Part shown: one piece after another, positions 1 to 5,089 of the stretch
Numbering within the stretch: the stretch's first letter is position 1
How the letters are laid out: the number at the start of each line of letters is the position of its first letter
NCBI GenBank assembly: GCA_030839105.1
Contig: JAUZEI010000537.1
Coordinates: forward strand, 1 to 5,089
Length of the DNA: 5,089 nucleotides
Source: Actinomycetota bacterium
GTDB taxonomy: Bacteria > Actinomycetota > Acidimicrobiia > IMCC26256 > PALSA-610
Reading direction: 5' to 3'
Program-made: the position numbers and the translations under genes
The notes under the pieces: model-generated
Seen by the model: the letters and a program-made list of their open reading frames with translations, nothing else
What the model was told of the DNA's origin: nothing
Databases searched by the model: none

Positions 1-171
1 CAGCATGACGATCTTGTCCCACGCGGGCGGTCGGCCGCGCGACAAGCGTTCGTGCGCGACGACCAGCTCGTACCCGTGCCGCTCCGCATACCGTTCCAAC
101 GCCGGCCCGGTGACGTCGAACAGGTCGAGATGAGGTCCGAACGCCGTCGTACACAAGACCTTTGCGCTCAC
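1..171 (-). CDS. Probable glycosyltransferase-like protein, N-terminal fragment (runs off left edge)
   Basis: Fifty-seven codons are visible from a GTG at 171-169, with no stop before the window edge. The protein begins MSAKVLCTTAFGPHLDLF, continues with YAERHGYELVVAH at about residues 28-40, and has RGRPPAWDKIVML at 45-57. The 'tyrosine, alanine, then RHGY, then R-PP-W-K' spacing recalls the start of galactosyltransferase GMA12/MNN10-like proteins (GT34-type), but that is from memory and rests on a short fragment. The catalytic region is outside the window. The start overlaps the upstream stop as GTGA, a usual sign of translational coupling, and there is no well-spaced Shine-Dalgarno site (only GGTGCAGG directly abutting the GTG). 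This supports the chosen start and co-expression with the fusion gene. A neighbour carrying a glycosyltransferase domain fits a glycan-building role. The coding call is firmer than the family call. Confidence 0.7.
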   Translation of the reverse strand, partial: MSAKVLCTTAFGPHLDLFDVTGPALERYAERHGYELVVAHERLSRGRPPAWDKIVML

Positions 172-2789
172 CCTGCACCGCGCCGCGTCCGCGCCCGTTC
201 GCGCACCCGCGCCGCGAGCCCGTCCTCCACGCCGGTCCTCCGCGAGATACTCGTCACCCGATCGTCGCCGTCGCTGTAGTAGTGCACGGCGACGGCCGGA
301 AGCTCGAGCGGGTCGCGGTGCTCCGTGAGTTGGAGCATGAGATCCCAGTCGCTGAACTGGTCGATCGCCTCGTCGAACCGAACGGGCGACGGGCGGTGCG
401 CGATGACGTTCTGGTCGACACGGTTCGATTCGATCATCGCCACGCGGTCCCACGCGAGGAATTGCACGATCGGCATCGACCGGCCGGGACGACCCTGATG
501 GCGAGTGTCGTCGTCGATCACGCGCGCGCCGTACGCAACCTGCGTGTCCGGGTACTCGGAGAAGGCCCACGCGACGGAACGCACCCAATCGGGGTCGAAG
601 CGATTGTCGTCGTCGAGGTAGACGACCACGTCACCCTGCACGAGATCGAGCGCGTGGTTGCGGGCGCCGGAGGAGTTGCGTTGATCGTCGAATCGGAACG
701 CGCGGATCCGGGGATCGTTGTCGGCGTACTTCTGCAGGAGCGCCCACGTCTCGTCGCTGGACGCGTCGTCGACGACCACCAGCTCCCAGTTCGTGTAGCT
801 CTGGCGAAAGACCGAGCCGATCGCCCGTTCGAGCAGCCCGGCACGGTTGCGCGTCGGCATCACGACCGAGACGAGGAGCGTCTCGGGAACGTCGACGTGG
901 CGCAGCCAGGCCGTCACCTCGGCAATCGACGCGAGACGTTCGACCTCGGTGACGCGTGCGCCGAGGCCACCGACGTCGTCGCGCAGATCGGCGACCGCGA
1001 CGTGCTCGGCGTGGAGCGAGCGCGAAAGGCCGATGGCGTAGCGCTGCGCCCAGAGATCGGCACGGACGTCGAAGGCACGCCGGGAATACGGCCGCGGTCC
1101 CGACGGGCGCAACGCGCGGTCACTCAGCAGCGGTCCGATCAACCCGCTCGACGGTCGGACCGTCGACACCGGACCCGACGCGTCCGACGGAATCAGGTCG
1201 GCGCGCGCGATCCCGTCGATTCCCGGAGGAGTGACGCCGAGCGACGCGGCGAGCGTGGGCGCGACGTCCATCACGGAGATCGTGCCCGGCCGTCGACCCG
1301 GCGCGATACCGCGGCCGCGGACGAGCAGGAGACCCGCTCGATCGTGATCGCCGGTGCGCCATTGCTTGTACGGCGCGGTGACGACTCCCGTCGCGGGCGA
1401 CCAGACGGTGTCGATCGGCGCGCTGCGATCCCACTCGATGATCAGGTCGCCGAGGGGGTCGCCGTCGCTGCGCTCGTAGTGGTCGTCGGTGAAGTGCACG
1501 TCGGCGACCGCGCGCCGGCCCGTGTCGACGTTGACGAGCTCCAGCAGCCGATCGGCGAGCCACTCCGCGGCGGCGCGCTTGGCGGTCGCGCGAATCCTTC
1601 CGCTCGGCTCTCGGTCGTCGAGGTTGAGGCGCACCGCGCCGTACACGGAATCGTTGGGCTGCATCCACCAGCGCCGCTCGCCGACCCATTGGGGGATGTC
1701 GACCGCCCGGCCATCGGTACCGATCGGTCCGCGCGATGCAACCAGCTTGCGGCGGAGATCGATGAGCGACGGAAGCGCGCGGCGGCGCGCCGAACGCGGG
1801 AGCGCGTTGGCCGCGGCGTCGACGGCGCGCGTGAAACGTCCGCGCAGATCGGTACGCGACGCGTATTCGTCGAGGCGCCACAACACCGGGTCGAGCACAC
1901 ACGTGCCGTCGTAGTGCGACCGCATGCCGTGCGAGAGGTGCACGTACACGGTCGCGTCGGTACCGGCCCGGTCGATGACCTCGGCCAGGCCCGCGTCGAG
2001 GGCCGCGTAGACCGCCCGGAGCGGGTCGCCGCCCAGCGCGCGCCGCTCCTCGGGGTCGTGCCACGGGTGCGTCTCGTCGTGGATCTTCCAGAACTGGTGC
2101 CCGGCACAATGCGCCTCGCCGAACACCGTGTAGAAGAGGTCCCAGTCGCCACGATCGAGGAGATCTCGCGACAACGCCGCCTTGCGGCGGGTGCCCTCGA
2201 TCATCTCGTCGAGCATCGTCTGGTTCTCGGCGGTCGTGCGGTGCACGCCGACGCGATGCGACACGTCGCAGGGCGCGTGATGAGGGAACGGCGCGGCCCG
2301 GCTACCGAGCGGGTGCGGTCCGTAGGTTTCGTTGATCTCGGCGAGCAAGGAGGGAGGGGACGAGCACGTCTCGGCGTGCCGGTCGTGACAACCCCACTCC
2401 ACGAGCTGGACACCGTTCACGTCGTCGGTCGCCGCGGCATGGGGTGCGTCGAGCACGGCGACGCGGCCGCCCGCATCCGAGACCCACTTCCAGATCGGCG
2501 ACTCGGTCCCGTAGTCGGCACCGTACGGACCGACCCACACCGGTTCGTACGTCCCGCCGCGTACCTGTCCGGAGCAGAGGAACTGATGACGCGCGGGCGA
2601 CGTTCCCGTGTGGATCGTCACCCAGTTGCCACCGACGAGGAAGCCGAGCGGACCGAGAGTTTCCTGCACCGCCGCGGTCTCGAGCAGGGCGGCGAGCCTT
2701 GGCATCGAGCCGTCGGCCGCGAACCGCTGCGCGATGTCGAGGTCGCAGGCGTCGAGCCCGACGAAGAGCGTACGGGCCTTGGCGCTCAT
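168..2789 (-). CDS. Fusion protein: alkaline-phosphatase-superfamily phosphodiesterase-like domain plus family 2 glycosyltransferase
   Basis: This 873-residue protein has two domains and no visible signal peptide or membrane helix, so it is probably cytoplasmic. Residues about 5-530 resemble type I phosphodiesterase/nucleotide pyrophosphatase proteins. The markers are GLDACD (11-16), TGTSPARH (61-68), VEWGCHD (130-136), FGEAHCAGHQFW (223-234), LSHGM (285-289), GAVRLNLDDREPSG (384-397), TGDHDRAG (479-486) and MDVAPTLAASLGV (507-519). Metal-ligand candidates are Asp13, His231, His287 and His482. The usual Thr nucleophile and two Asp ligands appear as Val52, His227 and Ser286, so hydrolase activity is uncertain. 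Residues about 570-635 form a charged helical linker. Residues about 638-850 are a GT-A glycosyltransferase: SVVMPTRNR (641-649), VVVDDASSDET (671-681), DXD-type LDDDN (725-729) and a catalytic-base region FSDWDL (812-817). The ATG at 2789 was chosen for its GGGGAA ribosome site and because homology starts just after it. A GTG at 2819 in the same frame would add ten basic residues (MARSRRRGSA) and has its own GAGG, so it remains possible. The donor, acceptor and pathway are unknown. Confidence 0.9.
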   Translation of the reverse strand: MSAKARTLFVGLDACDLDIAQRFAADGSMPRLAALLETAAVQETLGPLGFLVGGNWVTIHTGTSPARHQFLCSGQVRGGTYEPVWVGPYGADYGTESPIWKWVSDAGGRVAVLDAPHAAATDDVNGVQLVEWGCHDRHAETCSSPPSLLAEINETYGPHPLGSRAAPFPHHAPCDVSHRVGVHRTTAENQTMLDEMIEGTRRKAALSRDLLDRGDWDLFYTVFGEAHCAGHQFWKIHDETHPWHDPEERRALGGDPLRAVYAALDAGLAEVIDRAGTDATVYVHLSHGMRSHYDGTCVLDPVLWRLDEYASRTDLRGRFTRAVDAAANALPRSARRRALPSLIDLRRKLVASRGPIGTDGRAVDIPQWVGERRWWMQPNDSVYGAVRLNLDDREPSGRIRATAKRAAAEWLADRLLELVNVDTGRRAVADVHFTDDHYERSDGDPLGDLIIEWDRSAPIDTVWSPATGVVTAPYKQWRTGDHDRAGLLLVRGRGIAPGRRPGTISVMDVAPTLAASLGVTPPGIDGIARADLIPSDASGPVSTVRPSSGLIGPLLSDRALRPSGPRPYSRRAFDVRADLWAQRYAIGLSRSLHAEHVAVADLRDDVGGLGARVTEVERLASIAEVTAWLRHVDVPETLLVSVVMPTRNRAGLLERAIGSVFRQSYTNWELVVVDDASSDETWALLQKYADNDPRIRAFRFDDQRNSSGARNHALDLVQGDVVVYLDDDNRFDPDWVRSVAWAFSEYPDTQVAYGARVIDDDTRHQGRPGRSMPIVQFLAWDRVAMIESNRVDQNVIAHRPSPVRFDEAIDQFSDWDLMLQLTEHRDPLELPAVAVHYYSDGDDRVTSISRRTGVEDGLAARVRERARTRRGAG

Positions 2790-2794
2790 CGCGC

Positions 2795-2800
2795 TTCCCC
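2795..2800 (-). promoter_or_regulatory. Ribosome binding site GGGGAA deciding the ATG start of the fusion gene
   Basis: On the minus strand GGGGAA lies 5 nt before the ATG at 2789-2787, a workable Shine-Dalgarno distance. It competes with GAGG at 2831-2828, which lies 8 nt before an in-frame GTG at 2819. The ATG is favoured because ATG is the stronger start codon, the conserved protein sequence begins just after it, and the ten extra residues from the GTG are mostly Arg, Ser and Ala with no family resemblance. The choice is not certain. Confidence 0.5.
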
Positions 2801-2838
2801 GACGCCGGCTTCGCGCCACGGTTCCCGCCTCGGCTGCA

Positions 2839-2878
2839 CGTGCACGGGCGGCAGCATAAAGCCGCCGTCCCGTGCACG
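2839..2878 (-). terminator. GC-rich hairpin after lon, possible U-less terminator
   Basis: The left arm CGTGCACGGGCGGC (2839-2852) pairs with the right arm in 2861-2878 (GCCG, a 4-nt bulge CCGT, then CCCGTGCACG). This gives 14 base pairs around an 8-nt loop at 2853-2860. On the minus strand it starts 16 nt after the lon stop codon and ends about 50 nt before the next gene's ATG. No run of U follows it; the next transcribed bases are TGCAGCCGAGG. A factor-independent terminator of the classical type is therefore unlikely. U-poor hairpins are often proposed as terminators or mRNA 3'-end stabilisers in high-GC actinobacteria. If it terminates transcription, the fusion gene needs its own promoter, and none is obvious in the short remaining space. 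Confidence 0.45.
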
Positions 2879-2894
2879 CGCGGTGCCGGGGGGA

Positions 2895-5089
2895 TTACGT
2901 CAGGGCGATCGCGAGTACCTCGCGTACGTCCCGGACCGGGTGCACGTTCAGGAGCTTTCGCACCTGCTCGGGCACGTCGTCGAGATCGGGCTCGTTGTCG
3001 ATCGGGATCACGACGTCGGTGAGCCCGGCCCGGTGGGCTGCGAGCAGCTTCTGCTTCAGCCCACCGATCGGCAACACGCGACCCTGCAACGTGACCTCAC
3101 CCGTCATACCGACGTTCGGCTTCACCGGGCGTCCCGTGACCAACGACGCGAGCGCCGTGGTCATCGTGATGCCCGCCGACGGGCCGTCCTTCGGGATCGC
3201 ACCCGAGGGAACGTGCAGGTGGAACTTGCGGTGCTCGAACGCACCCGGCAGCACGCCGAGCTCGTTCGCATTGGACCGCACGAACGACAGTGCGATGTGT
3301 GCCGACTCCGACATGACGTCGCCGAGTTGACCGGTCACTTGCAGACCGGGTTCGCCGTCCATGGCGGTCACCTCGATCGTCAACACGTCGCCACCGGCAC
3401 CGGTGACGGCCAAACCGGTTGCGAGCCCCGGGATGGCAGCGCGCTCCGCGTCGTCGTGACGGAAGCGTGCACGTCCCACGTACTCCTTCAGGTCGGGCTC
3501 GTCGACGACGACGCTCGTCGCCTCCTGACCGGCGATCTTGCGCACGGTCTTGCGCGCGATCTTGCCGATCTGCCGTTCGAGTCCGCGCACGCCCGCCTCA
3601 CGCGTCCATCCGTCGACCAGTGCGTGGAACGCGGCATCGGTGATGTCGAGCTCGTCGTCACGCAGTCCGGCCTTCGAACGTTGGCGCGGGAACAGGTGGT
3701 GCTTGGCGATCGAGACCTTCTCGTCCTCGGTGTAACCGTCGAGCGTCACGATCTCCATCCGGTCGAGCAACGGCCCGGGGATGGTGTCGAGCTGATTCGC
3801 GGTCGCGAGGAACAACACGTCGGAGAGGTCGAGGTCGAGCTCCAGGAAGTGGTCGCGGAACGTGTGGTTCTGCGCGGGGTCGAGCACCTCGAGCAACGCG
3901 CTCGCAGGATCGCCCGACCAACCACCGGCCTGCAGCTTGTCGATCTCGTCGATCAGCACGACGGGATTCATCGCCTTGGCTTCGGTCAGCGCCCGGACGA
4001 TTCGGCCCGGTCGCGAACCCACGTAGGTACGACGGTGCCCACGGATCTCGGCCTCGTCGCGCACACCGCCGACGGCGACGCGCACGAACGGACGGCCCAA
4101 TGCCCGCGCGACCGACTCACCCAACGACGTCTTACCGACGCCGGGAGGGCCGACCAGGGCGAGGATCGCACCGGAACCGCGCCCGCTCTCGGTGCCGAGA
4201 CCGCGCTCGCGTCGCAGGACGCGCACGGCCAGGAACTCGAGAATGCGGTCCTTGACGTCGGCCAGTCCTTCGTGGTCGGCGTCCAGCACACTGCGTGCAT
4301 CCGTGATGTCGTTGCTCTCGGGCGCAACCTCGCCCCACGGCAGTTCGACCACGGCGTCGAGCCAGTTCCGCACCCACGCCTGCTCCGGGTTCTGCTCGCC
4401 CATACGCTCCAGGCGGTCGAGCTCCTTGTCGACCGCGAGCAGCACTGAGTCGGGCAGCTCCTTCTCGTCGAGCTTGGCGCGGTACTCGGCCACGACGTCG
4501 TCGTCGCCTTCGCCGAGCTCCTTGCGGATCTCGCTCAGTTGGCGACGCAGCAACAGCTCGCGTTGCTGCTTGTCGAGGCCGTCAGTGACGTTGGTACGGA
4601 TCTTGTCCTTCAGCTCGAGATCGGCGAGCGTCTCGCGCATCCAGCCCAACACGAGCTCGAGGCGCGCTTCGACGTCGACGGTCTCAAGCAGCTCGACGCG
4701 CTGGTCCATCGTGTAGTCGGGCGAGTAGGCGGCCGTGTCGGCCAGCTGTCCCGGGTCCTCGACACCGGCGAGCACGTCGGCGATCCGGCGGGCACCGCGG
4801 TGCTCGAGGATCGACTCGACGACCGCGCGGTATTCGCGGGCCAGCTCGCGAGCACGCGCCGTGGGCGGCTGCTCGTCGAGCTCTTCGACCTGGACGTGGA
4901 GGGCACCGTCGGCGCCGAGCTCACCGTGGCCGACGCGGCCGCGGCTGACACCCCGGATCACCAGAGCACGGGTTCCGTTGGGAAGGTCTCCGGCACTTTC
5001 AATGGCTGCGATCGTCCCGACGCGAGCGAACCGTCCGTCGACCCGCGGCACGAGCACGATCCGGTCGCCGGCATCGGCGGCCGCCGCGC
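2895..5089 (-). CDS. lon: ATP-dependent protease LonA (5' end cut off by window edge)
   Basis: This is a LonA-type AAA+ serine protease, which unfolds and degrades damaged and regulatory proteins in the cytoplasm as a homohexamer. In-window residues are counted from the first full codon at 5087; 730 are visible, ending in TAA. Residues 1 to about 70 are the end of the N-terminal substrate-binding domain (IVLVPRVDGRFARVGTI). A helical, partly coiled-coil region follows to about 250. The ATPase module has Walker A GPPGVGKTS at 313-321, Walker B VVLIDEIDK at 376-384, sensor-1 Asn431 in ATANQLD, an arginine-finger candidate Arg443 in LLDRM, and sensor-2 Arg501 in REAGVRGLE. The protease domain has Ser637 in PKDGPSAG and Lys680 in GGLKQK, spaced 43 residues apart like the E. 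coli S679/K722 dyad. The GTG at 5055-5057 is not the true start, because the frame stays open to the edge and this is mid-domain sequence. About 70-80 residues are probably missing, giving the usual length near 800. No frameshift or lost catalytic residue was seen. Confidence 0.98.
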   Translation of the reverse strand, partial: AAAADAGDRIVLVPRVDGRFARVGTIAAIESAGDLPNGTRALVIRGVSRGRVGHGELGADGALHVQVEELDEQPPTARARELAREYRAVVESILEHRGARRIADVLAGVEDPGQLADTAAYSPDYTMDQRVELLETVDVEARLELVLGWMRETLADLELKDKIRTNVTDGLDKQQRELLLRRQLSEIRKELGEGDDDVVAEYRAKLDEKELPDSVLLAVDKELDRLERMGEQNPEQAWVRNWLDAVVELPWGEVAPESNDITDARSVLDADHEGLADVKDRILEFLAVRVLRRERGLGTESGRGSGAILALVGPPGVGKTSLGESVARALGRPFVRVAVGGVRDEAEIRGHRRTYVGSRPGRIVRALTEAKAMNPVVLIDEIDKLQAGGWSGDPASALLEVLDPAQNHTFRDHFLELDLDLSDVLFLATANQLDTIPGPLLDRMEIVTLDGYTEDEKVSIAKHHLFPRQRSKAGLRDDELDITDAAFHALVDGWTREAGVRGLERQIGKIARKTVRKIAGQEATSVVVDEPDLKEYVGRARFRHDDAERAAIPGLATGLAVTGAGGDVLTIEVTAMDGEPGLQVTGQLGDVMSESAHIALSFVRSNANELGVLPGAFEHRKFHLHVPSGAIPKDGPSAGITMTTALASLVTGRPVKPNVGMTGEVTLQGRVLPIGGLKQKLLAAHRAGLTDVVIPIDNEPDLDDVPEQVRKLLNVHPVRDVREVLAIALT

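Larger units (their letters stand above)
2790..2894. other. Spacer between lon and the fusion gene
   Basis: This 105-nt gap holds the inverted repeat at 2839-2878 and the ribosome site(s) of the next gene. A perfect 10-bp palindrome TGCACGTGCA sits at 2835-2844 and overlaps the hairpin's outer left arm. No convincing -35/-10 pair was found. The only -10-like hexamer on the minus strand, TATGCT at 2858-2853, lies inside the hairpin loop and stem edge with no recognisable -35 upstream. Whether the fusion gene is read from lon or from its own promoter cannot be decided here. Confidence 0.6.

Noticed and set aside
2853..2858. TATGCT on the minus strand as a possible -10 promoter element for the fusion gene.
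   Set aside because: It sits within the hairpin loop and stem edge, there is no -35-like sequence 16-18 nt upstream, and the A/T bases are simply those of the loop.
2302..2877. Minus-strand frame of 191 codons starting at an ATG in the hairpin loop and overlapping the 5' part of the fusion gene.
   Set aside because: It is arginine-, alanine- and proline-rich with no motif. It overlaps a strongly supported domain in another frame and is a typical out-of-frame shadow.
2820..2897. The lon stop TAA is the only stop between lon and the fusion gene, which lie in the same frame, so readthrough would make one giant protein.
   Set aside because: The shared frame has a one-in-three chance, and a 25-codon spacer without a stop is unremarkable at this GC content. 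TAA is an efficient stop, a GC-rich hairpin follows it, and the spacer peptide shows no conserved sequence.
162..4448. A very long open frame of 1428 codons on the plus strand, antisense to the fusion gene and most of lon.
   Set aside because: It is rich in Arg, Val, Asp, His and Gly without any recognisable domain, and it crosses two clear genes and their spacer. Long antisense frames are expected opposite high-GC genes. The two minus-strand genes share one reading frame, so the same shadow frame stays open across both.
5055..5057. GTG as the true start of Lon, giving a 720-residue protein.
   Set aside because: The frame remains open through ten more codons to the edge (ending AGDRI before the Val). 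LVPRVDGRFARVGTI is mid-domain sequence in Lon, so the gene is truncated by the window, not by a short form.

Overview
The window is high-GC bacterial DNA, clearly G+C-rich by eye, with strong G/C bias at third codon positions and GTG starts in use. Every gene I can support is on the minus strand. The Lon wording (for example GPPGVGKT, ATANQLDTIPGPLLDRM and LDGYTEDEKV) and the base composition suggest an actinobacterium, possibly of the Acidimicrobiia type. That placement is an impression from memory and was not tested by a search.

Layout in the direction of transcription, right to left. (1) Positions 5089-2895 hold almost all of an ATP-dependent Lon protease; only its N-terminal start lies beyond the right edge. 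(2) Positions 2894-2790 are a short spacer with a strong GC-rich inverted repeat but no U-tract. (3) Positions 2789-168 encode a two-domain protein of about 873 residues. Its first two-thirds are an alkaline-phosphatase-superfamily (type I phosphodiesterase-like) domain and its last quarter is a family 2 glycosyltransferase domain. (4) A third gene begins at 171, overlaps the previous stop by four bases (GTGA) and runs off the left edge. Its 57 visible codons look like the start of another glycosyltransferase-like protein.

Lon is a housekeeping protease with all catalytic residues present and probably has no functional tie to what follows. The fusion protein and the overlapping third gene look translationally coupled. 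They are probably the start of a glycan or glycoconjugate gene cluster, which is an inference from their domains. The most interesting point is the fusion protein. Its phosphodiesterase-like half keeps the fold markers and several metal-binding histidines. At three positions where I would expect the nucleophile and two metal-binding aspartates, it has Val, His and Ser. It is therefore either a divergent enzyme subfamily or a partner domain with altered chemistry, tied to a glycosyltransferase that looks intact.

No tRNA, rRNA, CRISPR array, insertion sequence or prophage feature was seen. No stretch longer than about 110 bases lacks a gene.
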